Source of the DNA: Staphylococcus edaphicus | GTDB taxonomy: Bacteria > Bacillota > Bacilli > Staphylococcales > Staphylococcaceae | Assembly (NCBI RefSeq): GCF_002614725.1 | Contig: NZ_MRZN01000006.1 | Location: 1 to 64,000, forward strand | DNA: 64,000 nt | Reading direction: 5' to 3' | In this document: positions 27,431 to 36,771 of the stretch, in pieces | Layout of the letters: each line of letters opens with the position of its first letter | Numbering within the stretch: position 1 is the stretch's first letter | Notes under the pieces: generated by a model | What the model was told of the DNA's origin: nothing | The model's input: only the letters and a program-made list of their open reading frames with translations | Databases searched by the model: none | Position numbers and translations under genes: made by a program

Positions 27431-29291
27431 CTTTCATTAAATGGATAATTTGTTCTTTTAGTTTTTGATCTTCTAGTAATAACAGTTGATCTATATCGTT
27501 TGTGTTCAGTTTTGCGATTTTATGAATTATCTTTTTCATCACAGGTATATCTTGCTTTGTTATTGCTAGGAAAAATACAAGTTTCGCCTTATTTTGTTTC
27601 CAAATAAAACCTTGAGTATTTTTAAAAATAATGACATGAGATTTGAGCACTTTTTCAGGATCACCATGAGGCATACATATAGCCTTACCTATAAACGTAG
27701 AAGAAAATCTTTCTCTCTCTAACGCACTTTTAATATAATCTGTTGTTACCGAATGTTGGCCCTCTAAAATATGCTGGGCCTGTTCAAATACATATGAAGC
27801 CGTTCTTGATTCTTGTTTATTTGAATGCACATCAAATTGAACACTTGCTAATTCATTTTGATATAAAACTGGATTTTGTTTATAGTGAATGGCTGATAAA
27901 ATTTTATTCTCATCTTCTTCTGAAAATAATGGTGTCACTTCTATTATTTTTAACGTCTTGGGCAATCCTTTAGGTTCAATAGGGTGTGTAGTAATTAACG
28001 CATCTATATCTGAAAAGTGATAACCTTCTAACTGTTCCGTGTTTAGTGTATCTACAATTTGTATGCAATCATTTAAATTTGTCAGTTTTGCTTCTAATAA
28101 ACTTGAAATGCCTAATCCATAATAACAAGTAATCACAATATTGAAACTATCTTTTTTATTTCGATCGATTGAGGATTGAAAATGCAACGCTAAAAATGCT
28201 ATTTCATCTTCAACTAAACTAATTTCAACATCTTTAGCTAAATGATTCACCGTTTCATATAGCGCATTAAATACAAAAGGATAATGTTGCTTTATATCAC
28301 TTGTCAGTGGATTATTAATATATACGTTTTTGGCAATTCTCATATATGTTCTACTAAAATGTTCATAAATGTTTTCTCTTAAAAGCTGATCTTTAGAAAA
28401 TGCAACGCCTACATGTTTTTCCATTTGAAAAATCATACGTTCAATATAGCTTTTAACAAAGACCTTTTCGAGCCCCAAATCATAACTATTAAAATAATAA
28501 CTTATAAAAAATGAGAATAATTTCGCTGTATTATCACTTAGACTATATCCTAATGTGTCATTAATTTCTTTAATACATTGATGTGCAATTTGATATGAAA
28601 CATTATCGACAACCCATGATTGTCCATCATCATTTTGTCTTTTAAATATAATAATAAGGTGTATTAGCAATTGTCTTATTCGCATTTTGGAAGTGTTAAT
28701 ATGCTGTTTTTTTAAATTCGATTCTATAATCTGGTTTATCGTACCGATATGTGCCTTAGGAATTTCATTTAAAATAAAGCCATCAACTGTTTGGACATTG
28801 TCAGAAAGTTGGTTTAAATGCAATATTGCATTTCTAATATTCATTTCACTTCCATGGACTGTGACACCTTTTTTTTGGGTTATTTTAATATTAACTTCAA
28901 ATGAAGTACACCATGCTTTAATTTTATTCAAACAATCATTGACTTCTACTTTTGTTAAATAGAATGATTTTTCTAAATATTCCACAGTAACTGGCTGTTG
29001 ATACATTAATAGTTGGTAACCCATTTTGATAAGTATTTCACCTTGCTTATTTGTAAAATCATTAACGAGTTCTTCTATTTGTTCTACAGTGTATGAAGCT
29101 TGGTTCAATTTATAGCCGCGTCCTTTTACACTTACTATAAGCTTATCTAATAGCTCGCTATTGATATACTTTATGTCATTTCTCGTTGTCCTATTGGAAA
29201 CAGTTAAGTAATTTGCAATTTCATCTGCACTTAAAAAATGATTACGATTGGCTAACAATAATCTGATGAGCTTCATGTGTCTTTCTATCAT
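27426..29291 (-). CDS. manR: PRD-containing PTS-dependent activator (ManR/BglG type)
   Basis: About 621 residues: N-terminal HTH (LSADEIANYLTVSNRTTRNDI), a second helical domain, two PTS regulation domains near 180-400 with conserved His, an EIIB-like part (VITCYYGLGISSLLEAKL) and a C-terminal EIIA-like domain (ICMPHGDPEKVLKS). Such proteins sense PTS flux by phosphorylation and activate their sugar operon. Start ATG 29291 after GGTGG; a GTG one codon earlier is possible. It precedes manP. Confidence 0.85.
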   Translation of the reverse strand: MIERHMKLIRLLLANRNHFLSADEIANYLTVSNRTTRNDIKYINSELLDKLIVSVKGRGYKLNQASYTVEQIEELVNDFTNKQGEILIKMGYQLLMYQQPVTVEYLEKSFYLTKVEVNDCLNKIKAWCTSFEVNIKITQKKGVTVHGSEMNIRNAILHLNQLSDNVQTVDGFILNEIPKAHIGTINQIIESNLKKQHINTSKMRIRQLLIHLIIIFKRQNDDGQSWVVDNVSYQIAHQCIKEINDTLGYSLSDNTAKLFSFFISYYFNSYDLGLEKVFVKSYIERMIFQMEKHVGVAFSKDQLLRENIYEHFSRTYMRIAKNVYINNPLTSDIKQHYPFVFNALYETVNHLAKDVEISLVEDEIAFLALHFQSSIDRNKKDSFNIVITCYYGLGISSLLEAKLTNLNDCIQIVDTLNTEQLEGYHFSDIDALITTHPIEPKGLPKTLKIIEVTPLFSEEDENKILSAIHYKQNPVLYQNELASVQFDVHSNKQESRTASYVFEQAQHILEGQHSVTTDYIKSALERERFSSTFIGKAICMPHGDPEKVLKSHVIIFKNTQGFIWKQNKAKLVFFLAITKQDIPVMKKIIHKIAKLNTNDIDQLLLLEDQKLKEQIIHLMKA

Positions 29292-29395
29292 CACTCCACC
29301 ACACTTTCTCTTACGTTTTCCTTATCCCTATATTTAAATATATTGTAGCTATTGCTTCATATATAAGCAAGAAGCCCGCAAGTGATAATTAAAAC

Positions 29396-29446
29396 TATAA
29401 AAAAAACACTCATTTATCAGAATTTTTCTAATAAATAAGTGTTTGA
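29396..29446 (-). terminator. Terminator of the metQ/dehydrogenase transcript
   Basis: AAACACT (29404-29410) to AGTGTTT (29438-29444), with ATTTAT/ATAAAT pairing inside. On the minus strand it runs into seven T. It lies 13 bases past the dehydrogenase stop. Confidence 0.8.
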
Positions 29447-29458
29447 TATTGGTTGTCT

Positions 29459-30391
29459 TTATTTTTGAGCACTCTGAATGGTTTGTCGAATATAGTCATA
29501 TGCAACTTTAAGTTGGTCTTGCTCTTCAGCATCTAATGTAATTGCAAACCTTTGAACAATGCCATTTTTATCAATTAATGTGGGTAAACTATATGCACCA
29601 TCTTCAAAATCATATTCGCTACTAAGTGATGTCAATGGTGTAATCGTTTTCTGATTTAGTGCCATTGACTGTATCAAAAATGCAACTACTCTTGATATGG
29701 CAGCATTTGTCCAGCCTTTTTGATGAAAAACATCCATCGATACTTCGTTGATAATAGATGTTATATGATCCTTATCAATGATTGGACTATGACTTAGCGT
29801 CTCAAACTCAGACAACGCCATGCCATGAATGCGAACCTTACTCCACACTGGTATTGCATGTTGCCCATGCTCACCTATAACAAAAGCCTCTACATTATTT
29901 GGATCAATTTGATAATTATTGGCGATAATTGTTTTAAATCTTGAAGTTTCTAACGCTGTGCCTGTACCAATTATTTTATGTGTTGGATAATCTATCTGAT
30001 TTGCAAAATAGACCATAGTATCCACAGGATTAGATATTAGAAACACAATAGCATCCTGAGTCACTTCTGAAATTTGAGTCATAATCGCCTTAATTATACT
30101 GTAATTCCCCTGCGCTAATAAAGTACGATCGCCATTATTTTTATCAGTCGGCTCACTCGCAGCTATAACGATAAAATCAGCATCTTTTAAATCCTGATAG
30201 TTACCACTACTAATGTTAATATGTGCTGTATTGATTAATCCTTGTGAATGATTATGATCAAGTGCTTCACCACTTGCTACGCTGTCTTTTTCATCAATTA
30301 AAATAATCTCCGAAAATAAGTTCAACTGTTGTACATCAGTCAGTACTTGTGTGCCAACTTTTCCTAATCCAATGATCCCTAGTTTAGACAT
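29459..30391 (-). CDS. LDH/MDH-family dehydrogenase, L-2-hydroxyisocaproate dehydrogenase-like
   Basis: 310 residues. NAD site GLGKVG (residues 8-13), substrate-binding Arg151 (ETSRF) and catalytic His175 (GEHG). The active-site loop reads NNGDRT with Arg89 instead of the LDH QKPGETR, and lacks the Gln that selects pyruvate. NxxGDR is the pattern of L-HicDH of lactobacilli, so the substrate is probably a larger 2-oxo/2-hydroxy acid. It starts 42 bases after metQ with no terminator between, so both share the SAM riboswitch. Confidence 0.75.
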   Translation of the reverse strand: MSKLGIIGLGKVGTQVLTDVQQLNLFSEIILIDEKDSVASGEALDHNHSQGLINTAHINISSGNYQDLKDADFIVIAASEPTDKNNGDRTLLAQGNYSIIKAIMTQISEVTQDAIVFLISNPVDTMVYFANQIDYPTHKIIGTGTALETSRFKTIIANNYQIDPNNVEAFVIGEHGQHAIPVWSKVRIHGMALSEFETLSHSPIIDKDHITSIINEVSMDVFHQKGWTNAAISRVVAFLIQSMALNQKTITPLTSLSSEYDFEDGAYSLPTLIDKNGIVQRFAITLDAEEQDQLKVAYDYIRQTIQSAQK

Positions 30392-30433
30392 AATGTTAAC
30401 ACCTATCCTTTCGTTTATATGCTATAAAGACCT

Positions 30434-31252
30434 TTATTTTTCGTAAGGAATGACGTCTTGTCCATATTTCTTAGTTATAAATTGTTTCATATCTTTAGAT
30501 TGTAATACTTTTATGAGTTCTTGATATTTTTTATCATCCTTGTGTCCTTTTTGTACTGCAACAATATTAGCAAATGGGGATGATTTACCTTCTATAGCAA
30601 TTGCATCTTTATGGGGGGTTAAGCCATTATCAATCGCATAATTAGAGTTCATTATAACTGCTGCGCCTTCTTTACTATTGTATGTTTTAGGTAAGAACTC
30701 AGCGCCTTGTTTATTATTAAATTTTAAGTCCTTTTTATTTTCTACAATATCATCAAACTTAGCATCTTCAATACTGACACCTTTTTTGATTTTGATTAAT
30801 CCTTTATCAACAAAGAATGATAAGAAACGCCCTTCTTCTGCCGGATTATTCGAAACATAAATTGTTGAACCCTTTGGTATATCTTTGATATCTTTGTATT
30901 TTTTACTATAAACGCCCATTGGTGTGGTGAACACTTTACCAACTTCTTCAATATTATAGTTATGATCTTTCTTCTCCGCTTTAAGGTATGGTGTATGCTG
31001 GAAGAAGTTAGCATCAACGTCTCCTTTATCCAGTAACTTATTTGGCACTTTATAATCATTCACTGTTTTAATTTCTAAATCATAGCCTTTTTCTTTCATT
31101 TTTTCTTTTGCATGTTCTAGCACTTCTCCGTGTGGTGCCGGAGATGCGGCAATTGTGATTTTCTTATTTTCACCTTTATTATTTGAATTGCCACATGCTG
31201 CAAGAACAATTGTTAATACAAGTAATGAACCTAATAATAATAATTTCTTCAT
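30434..31252 (-). CDS. metQ: Methionine ABC transporter substrate-binding lipoprotein (MetQ/NlpA family)
   Basis: 272 residues with lipobox LAAC and the family core IAASPAPHGEVLEHAKEKM, DANFFQHTPYLKA and YVSNNPAEEGRFL. MetQ delivers methionine (or its sulfoxide) to MetNI. The ATG at 31252 is chosen; an earlier TTG lies inside the ribosome-site region. No metN or metI gene is adjacent, so it must use a permease encoded elsewhere. The upstream S-box supports a methionine role. Confidence 0.85.
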   Translation of the reverse strand: MKKLLLLGSLLVLTIVLAACGNSNNKGENKKITIAASPAPHGEVLEHAKEKMKEKGYDLEIKTVNDYKVPNKLLDKGDVDANFFQHTPYLKAEKKDHNYNIEEVGKVFTTPMGVYSKKYKDIKDIPKGSTIYVSNNPAEEGRFLSFFVDKGLIKIKKGVSIEDAKFDDIVENKKDLKFNNKQGAEFLPKTYNSKEGAAVIMNSNYAIDNGLTPHKDAIAIEGKSSPFANIVAVQKGHKDDKKYQELIKVLQSKDMKQFITKKYGQDVIPYEK

Positions 31253-31297
31253 GACACCTTCACTCCTCAATCATTTGTCTTAGTATATCGATATGTA

Positions 31298-31335
31298 ATA
31301 AAAAAACTTTCTCTTATTAGTTAAAGAGAAAGTTT
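31298..31335 (-). terminator. Riboswitch terminator
   Basis: AAACTTTCTCTT and AAGAGAAAGTTT form a perfect 12-bp stem followed on the minus strand by seven T. It sits 3' of the SAM aptamer and 46 bases before metQ. Confidence 0.9.
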
Positions 31336-31342
31336 ACACTTT

Positions 31343-31448
31343 CCCTTATCTTCAAAAGTTAACTAACTTTTTGTGAATTAGCACCATTTCGTTAAACGAC
31401 GGTTGCTGGGCTTCATCGGGCACATCCCTCCACCTCTCTTGATAAGAG
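31343..31448 (-). ncRNA. SAM-I riboswitch (S-box) aptamer
   Basis: On the minus strand: P1 CTCTTATC, then AGAGAGGTGGAGGGA, GCCCGATGAAGCCCAGCAAC, GGTGCTAATTC, and the closing GATAAGG. These match the S-box consensus in order and spacing. SAM binding should favour the terminator at 31298-31335 and shut off metQ and the dehydrogenase. Confidence 0.95.
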
Positions 31449-31550
31449 TAATTTATATGCAATTTATAATGATTTAATCCTAGCATTACGCTCAAGATTA
31501 GTCAATCTATTATTAGAAAATTCTAAATTATTATTTTTTGAATAAACAAA

Positions 31551-31590
31551 CTTGGAAGTGGAACAGAATTAATTCGTACCACTCCGTTTA
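31551..31590. repeat. Short copy of the staphylococcal intergenic element; likely CPBP terminator
   Basis: GGAAGTGG-AACAGAA...TTCGTA-CCACTCC forms an imperfect hairpin 16 bases past the stop of the CPBP gene (minus strand). It shares the GGNACAGAA...TTCGT...CCAC pattern with the elements at 39350, 50974, 54151 and 59373. Confidence 0.5.
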
Positions 31591-31605
31591 CTTTGTATTA
31601 TGTAA

Positions 31606-32361
31606 TCACATGATGACCATAAAAAGATAAGCTAGAAAATTATTTAAAGCATGGAGTGTCATAGCCACAGCTAAACTGCGCTGAGATTTCAAATATACGT
31701 AAACAATACCCACGGCAATTGCAATGTACATAACAATTTCTAATGGGGACTTAGCTTCAGTCACATGTAAAGAGGCAAACACAATCACTGAAATAACAGA
31801 CATAACATAGAAATTTAATTTCTTACCTAACTCTCCTATGAGTAAATGTCTAAATAAGAACTCTTCAGTCATTGGTGCAATTATCACGATTGAGAAAAAT
31901 GCTAATACAGTAGATATTGGCGTATCGAACATACCTTCAATGATTTTGTCATTTTGCGTTTCTTCAAATTTCCATTGCTCTGGCGCAAAAGCATCAACCA
32001 GATAAGGATAAATTTCTTTAAATGCTAATATAACCACAAATGTAATGATAATTAACTTCCAGTGCTGTTTGATATTTTGAATACCTAATCTCCACTCTTG
32101 CTTAAATGTATGTCTATGAAATAATATCCATAAGCCCATGATAATAACAAATCCAACTATCTCCAATATAATAGCTGGTGTGCCTGAAGTATTAACTTCG
32201 AAGCTAGACGTACCTTTCCCCTGTGTACTATTAACTACGATCATCATAGTTATGACTAATATAGATATACAAAAATTACCTACAATATAAATAAGAGGAA
32301 GAAAAAAATCTCTACCTTGCACATCTTTCCATTGATACTTTTGTTCATTTCTTAACGACAT
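31606..32361 (-). CDS. CPBP-family intramembrane metalloprotease (CAAX protease/Abi type)
   Basis: 251 residues, about seven helices. The three family motifs are present: APMTEEFLFRH with Glu166, Glu167 and Arg171, then FASLH (His199), and HALNN (His237). Relatives in staphylococci act in cell-envelope functions, peptide-pheromone processing or bacteriocin immunity; which applies here cannot be told. A good GGAGG site precedes the ATG. It has no cotranscribed partner. Confidence 0.82.
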   Translation of the reverse strand: MSLRNEQKYQWKDVQGRDFFLPLIYIVGNFCISILVITMMIVVNSTQGKGTSSFEVNTSGTPAIILEIVGFVIIMGLWILFHRHTFKQEWRLGIQNIKQHWKLIIITFVVILAFKEIYPYLVDAFAPEQWKFEETQNDKIIEGMFDTPISTVLAFFSIVIIAPMTEEFLFRHLLIGELGKKLNFYVMSVISVIVFASLHVTEAKSPLEIVMYIAIAVGIVYVYLKSQRSLAVAMTLHALNNFLAYLFMVIM

Positions 32362-32573
32362 TTAATAACCTCCATTCTTATAATGCATTCACACTCTTTA
32401 TATTGCACAGATAACATTATTTTAAAACATTTATTATTTTTAAAAATAAATAGCATTATTGGATTGCTTGATAGTTTGAAATTTAATTTCACATGCGTAT
32501 AAATCTATTAAACGTGGTATATATACATAAATTGTTAAATCAATCATACATAGTGTATAAGGAGTTGTTTTTA

Positions 32574-33491
32574 ATGCGTATTTTAGTATTAGGTGCTGGC
32601 GGAATCGGTGGCTATTTTGGTGGTAGATTGGCTGAAAGCGGACAGAACGTCACATTCTTAGTAAGACCGAAGCGCAAGTCATTTATAGAAAGACATGGCC
32701 TAACCATCCATAGTGAGCACGGTGACTACCAATTCAATCCACAACTCATTACAAAAGAGGACCATGAAGCATCTTTCGATGTCGTTTTGCTTTCTTCTAA
32801 ATCTTATCATTTAGAACAAGCAATTGAAGATTTAAAACCTTTCATTGATAATACTACTGCCATTATCCCTTTATTAAATGGTATCGCACATGTACCTAAA
32901 TTACAGTCTGTTTTCGGTAAAGACAAAATTATGGGCGGCTATTGTGTTATTGAGACGACATTAGATAGCACAGGAAAAATCATCCAGACGAGTCCTTTTG
33001 ACAAGCTCTATTTTGGAGAATTAGATGGGCGTACAAGTGAGCGTGCGCAAAGTATTGCACAGGCATTTTCAGGGACAAAAGCAGAATTTAAATTAGATTC
33101 TAATATTGAACAAGGTATGTGGCATAAATATCTAATGATTACTGTATTATCAAGTGTCACAACACTCATGCATGCACCTATTGGCCCTATTCGAGATAGT
33201 GAAGGCGGTATTAACTTTGTCCGTTCTTTATACAATGAAGTCGCTTCTATCATACATGCACACCAGGCACCGCTTGCAAATGATATCGTGTCGCAATATA
33301 TGGATGCATTTAATCAATTATCATACCATTTCAAAACGTCTATGCAACGTGATATGGAAAAAGGATTAAATATTGAAACAGACCATTTACAGGGCTATTT
33401 ATTAAATTTGGCTGACACATATCATATCGATACGCCTATACTTAGATGTGTTTACCAAAACCATAAAGTTTATAAAGAAATGTTACAATAG
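32574..33491 (+). CDS. Ketopantoate reductase family protein (PanE/ApbA-like)
   Basis: 305 residues starting MRILVLGAGGIGGYFGGRL after AAGGAG. Rossmann GAGGIG motif, SSKSYHLEQAIEDLKP, PLLNGIAHV and the C-terminal helical domain with the catalytic-Lys-like segment GMWHKYLMIT are seen. The family reduces 2-dehydropantoate with NADPH, but many members act on other 2-oxo acids. No panB/panC is nearby, so the pantothenate role is not assured. Confidence 0.78.
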   Translation: MRILVLGAGGIGGYFGGRLAESGQNVTFLVRPKRKSFIERHGLTIHSEHGDYQFNPQLITKEDHEASFDVVLLSSKSYHLEQAIEDLKPFIDNTTAIIPLLNGIAHVPKLQSVFGKDKIMGGYCVIETTLDSTGKIIQTSPFDKLYFGELDGRTSERAQSIAQAFSGTKAEFKLDSNIEQGMWHKYLMITVLSSVTTLMHAPIGPIRDSEGGINFVRSLYNEVASIIHAHQAPLANDIVSQYMDAFNQLSYHFKTSMQRDMEKGLNIETDHLQGYLLNLADTYHIDTPILRCVYQNHKVYKEMLQ

Positions 33492-33505
33492 CGTAATTGA
33501 TTCAC

Positions 33506-33566
33506 TGAGCATACACAAGGGCATTTCGCCTAATCGTCTTAGGTGAGATGCCCTTGTGTATGCTCA
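33506..33566 (+). terminator. Long perfect 19-bp stem-loop after the PanE-like gene
   Basis: TGAGCATACACAAGGGCAT (33506-33524) is exactly complementary to 33548-33566, and the inner bases pair further (CCTAA/TTAGG), leaving a very small loop. No T-run follows. It ends the PanE-like transcript or is processed. Confidence 0.6.
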
Positions 33567-33767
33567 CACTAGCAAATTCATTTCAAACATATACCTTACG
33601 TTATTTCATATTTCTAGACTATTTTAATAATACTTGTAATTGTTACATACCAAATCTATAATTATTGATTAAAACTATTAAATAACTTTAAATCATCTAC
33701 AACGATGTAAGCGTTTTACTATTTTAGGGTATAGTCTTATATTAGTCTAAAAATGGAGGAGTTAATA

Positions 33768-34577
33768 ATGTCACCTAAACATAATTTTGATATAGCTACC
33801 GAACTTACAAAACATTCACCAGGTGTCTATAGTGGGCAAACATCTGAAGCCTACGCAAATATGGTAGGCCCTTTTGGTGGTGTAATTGCTTCCACCTTGT
33901 TACGAGCTGTTTTAGATCATGATGAAAGAATAGGAAACCCTATCTCTTTGACCATTAATTATGCCGCACCAGTAGCGAACGGTAACTTTAATTTGTTTGC
34001 ATCACCCACGAGAACCAATCGCTCAACGCAACACTGGTATATAGAGTTGACACAGAACAAAGAAGTAGTCATCAGTGGTACTGCAGTTACAGCGAAACGA
34101 CGTGACACTTGGTCTTCTACAGAGTCACTATATCCCGATGTCCCAAGCCCAGAACAAATTAAACCAACACCATTAGACAGCGCACCACCATGGGCGCAAA
34201 ATTATGAAATACGAATGATTAAAGGGGCACCACTTGCCTTAACACCAAACGATAACCCTGATTCAATCACTTTACAATGGATACGAGATTATCCAGATAG
34301 AAACTTGGATTTTTTATCTCTTGCTGCCATTTGTGATGCTTTTTTCCCTAGAATTTATGTACGTCGACAAGAATTTGTTCCAATAGGCACAATCTCATTG
34401 ACAATTTATTTTCATGCTAATGAACAAAATCTAGCAACTAATGGCAATCATTCCGTGCTAGGTCATACACGTGCACTGAAATTCTTTAATGGCTATTTCG
34501 ATCAAACAGGTGAAATATGGAGCCATGATGGCACCTTATTAGCAACAACAAGTCAACTTGTATATTACAAAGAATAA
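33768..34577 (+). CDS. Acyl-CoA thioesterase-like double-hotdog protein
   Basis: 269 residues from the ATG that follows ATGGAGGAG. The segment MVGPFGGVIASTLLRAV and the later SLAAICDAFFPRIYV/FVPIGTISLTIYFHA are typical of TesB-like thioesterase-family proteins with two fused hotdog domains. The substrate is unknown. It has no operon partner. Confidence 0.7.
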   Translation: MSPKHNFDIATELTKHSPGVYSGQTSEAYANMVGPFGGVIASTLLRAVLDHDERIGNPISLTINYAAPVANGNFNLFASPTRTNRSTQHWYIELTQNKEVVISGTAVTAKRRDTWSSTESLYPDVPSPEQIKPTPLDSAPPWAQNYEIRMIKGAPLALTPNDNPDSITLQWIRDYPDRNLDFLSLAAICDAFFPRIYVRRQEFVPIGTISLTIYFHANEQNLATNGNHSVLGHTRALKFFNGYFDQTGEIWSHDGTLLATTSQLVYYKE

Positions 34578-34960
34578 AGTATCATAAGTGTAAAGAGATG
34601 AATCCTACGACAAATGTAACAGTGCTTACCTTAAATTAGACAGTCGAGATGGCATGTCGAACAATACTAATTTTTATCCTTTGCTTTAACACAATGTTTT
34701 GAACTCACATGCAGTTCTTATTTATAAAAGAACCTACGAAACACCTCGTAGTTATTGCTAAAGTGTTAGATATGGTAAAACTACGATGAATGCTTAAAGA
34801 CAAGACTTAGTTTCCTACGTAATAGGTGCTTATCCGCACATATCGTCGTTATGTTTATTGGCTACCGTAACAATAGCTATTAAAAATAATCGCTTTCTGG
34901 AATGAATTCTATATAAAGTGAATATGGTCCATACATATTCATTGGCACTTGGTGCTCCAT
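34578..34960. other. Gene-free stretch
   Basis: About 380 bases between convergent units. A 26-codon frame at 34709 lacks a ribosome site and family resemblance. No repeat shared with the rest of the window was seen. Confidence 0.5.
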
Positions 34961-34964
34961 ACAA

Positions 34965-34998
34965 TAAACGCCCGAAACATATCTGTCTCGGGCGTTTA
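34965..34998. terminator. Bidirectional terminator
   Basis: TAAACGCCCGA (34965-34975) pairs perfectly with TCGGGCGTTTA (34988-34998), loop 12 bases. It lies about 100 bases past the ascorbate-type PTS EIIC stop (minus strand). Confidence 0.75.
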
Positions 34999-35099
34999 GT
35001 TATACGAACATTAGCTCATATTAAATTTTAAACATATGCTTTCGCCGCATCACTATAATGCGTTTACGGTTCATCAATTTAAAGCTTGTATATTATTAT

Positions 35100-36458
35100 T
35101 TAATGTTCTTTTACTTCTTTATCATTTGCACGTTTTTGTAAAATAATCGCTAGTGTTGCAACTACAATAGCTAAAATAATAACACCAATTAACCCAAGGA
35201 ATTTCGCCACATTACCAAAGATAACTCCTACAACTAAGAAATCCGTATCTGAAAATGTTGTTGCTGCGCCACCTAAATCTCCAAGGAATGGCAAGAATAA
35301 CAAAGGCAAGAATGTGATTAATATTCCATTTAACGCAGAGCCAGCTACAGCACCTTTAATACCACCTCTCGCATTACCAAATACACCTGCAGTAGCTCCA
35401 AGGAAGAAGTGAGCAACAACGCCAGGAAGTATTACCACCCCACCAAATAAGAATAGGATGAACATACCAATAACACCAACAATAAAGCTGACAAAAAAGC
35501 CGATGAGCACAGCATTTTGTGCATATGGGAAAACAATTGGACAGTCTAAAGCTGGTTTTGTATTGGGGACTAATTTTTCGGAGATACCTTTAAAGGCTGG
35601 TACAATTTCAGCTAAAATCAATCTCACTCCAGTTAAAATAATAAATACCCCTGCAGCAAAAGTAACCCCTTGTATAAGAGAAAAAACAATAAAGTTTTGC
35701 CCATGGCTAATTTCACTATGTACATAGTGTGGACCTGCAAACAGTGCAGCAACAAAATATAATAAGGTCATTGTTAATGAAATACTAATTGTACTTTCTC
35801 TTAAAAAACTAAGCCCTTTAGGAAAATTAATCTCTTCGGTTGATTTTGATTTACCTTTAAAGTATTTCCCTACTTCACCAGCCGCCCAGTAACTTATTGT
35901 ACCAAAGTGTCCTAACGCTACTTGATTGTTACCTGTTATCTTTTTCATTGTGGGTTGTGCTAATGCAGGTAATATTGCCATAATTAAGCCTAATATGATA
36001 GCGCCAATGATTACGGTTAATGTACCTGTTATATTGCCTACGGATAATAGTATTGCTAAAAAGGCAGCCATATAAAACGTATGATGACCAGTTAAAAATA
36101 TATATTTCAGATTCGTAATGCGCGCAATCATGATATTAACAATCATACCAAACACCATGATTAATGCCGCAGTGGTACCATATTGTTCTAACGCTATTGA
36201 AATAATTGCTTCATTATTAGGTACTACACCCTGAACGCCGAATGCATGTTGAAATATTTTTCCAAAGGGTTCTAATGATTGGGTAACTACATTCGCTCCA
36301 GCACTCATTACTAAAAATCCAAGTATTGTTTTAATCGTACCCGATGTAATATCTGTTGCCGATTTTTTCTGCATAATTAATCCTATAAATGCAATCAAAG
36401 CAACTAATATTGCAGGTTGACTTAAAATATCAACAATAAAATCTAGAATGGGTTTCAT
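35100..36458 (-). CDS. PTS ascorbate-family EIIC (UlaA/SgaT)
   Basis: 452 residues with about 11 helices. Segments such as ALIAFIGLIMQKKSATDITSGTIKTILGFL, FLTGHHTFYMAA and GHFGTISYWAAGEVGKYF are typical of the UlaA family. It transports and phosphorylates L-ascorbate or a related acid sugar with the EIIB and EIIA encoded just upstream. None of the ulaDEFG catabolic genes is nearby. Confidence 0.88.
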   Translation of the reverse strand: MKPILDFIVDILSQPAILVALIAFIGLIMQKKSATDITSGTIKTILGFLVMSAGANVVTQSLEPFGKIFQHAFGVQGVVPNNEAIISIALEQYGTTAALIMVFGMIVNIMIARITNLKYIFLTGHHTFYMAAFLAILLSVGNITGTLTVIIGAIILGLIMAILPALAQPTMKKITGNNQVALGHFGTISYWAAGEVGKYFKGKSKSTEEINFPKGLSFLRESTISISLTMTLLYFVAALFAGPHYVHSEISHGQNFIVFSLIQGVTFAAGVFIILTGVRLILAEIVPAFKGISEKLVPNTKPALDCPIVFPYAQNAVLIGFFVSFIVGVIGMFILFLFGGVVILPGVVAHFFLGATAGVFGNARGGIKGAVAGSALNGILITFLPLLFLPFLGDLGGAATTFSDTDFLVVGVIFGNVAKFLGLIGVIILAIVVATLAIILQKRANDKEVKEH

Positions 36459-36481
36459 TGTATTACCTCCTTATACTTCAT

Positions 36482-36766
36482 TTATAAAATATTCAACTCG
36501 CTTAGCTTTTCACCTAATTTATTTTGAAGTTCTTCTTTATCTAAAATATTATCTAAGACAATCACGTCACCTAAATTTTTAGTGTTTTCTTCTAAATCTC
36601 TACCACAAATAAATAAATCTGCCATTTCAGGGCTAGCACTCATAACATCGCTATGTTCAACCTTTATATCAGTTGGTGCATTTAAATTTTTCAACGCTTC
36701 TTGTGCATTCATTTCTACCATAAAACTGCTTCCTAAACCGTGACCACATACTACTAAAATTTTCAT
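36482..36766 (-). CDS. PTS ascorbate-family EIIB (UlaB/SgaB)
   Basis: About 94 residues starting MKILVVCGHGLGSSFMVEMN, with the phospho-Cys in VVCGHGLGSS. It carries phosphate from EIIA to the sugar in EIIC. An ATG three codons earlier overlaps the EIIA stop (ATGA) but is one base from GGAG, so the later start is preferred. Confidence 0.88.
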   Translation of the reverse strand: MKILVVCGHGLGSSFMVEMNAQEALKNLNAPTDIKVEHSDVMSASPEMADLFICGRDLEENTKNLGDVIVLDNILDKEELQNKLGEKLSELNIL

Positions 36767-36771
36767 TTTCC

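Noticed and set aside
29459..30391. Annotation as a standard L-lactate dehydrogenase
   Set aside because: The specificity loop lacks the Gln of LDH and reads NNGDR as in HicDH, so a broader 2-hydroxyacid dehydrogenase call is safer.
33706..33719. cre-like sequence before the double-hotdog thioesterase
   Set aside because: TGTAAGCGTTTTAC fails at two of the conserved cre positions; weaker than the seven listed sites.
34709..34789. 26-codon frame in the gap after the thioesterase
   Set aside because: No ribosome site, no amphipathic or hydrophobic pattern, no terminator directly after it.
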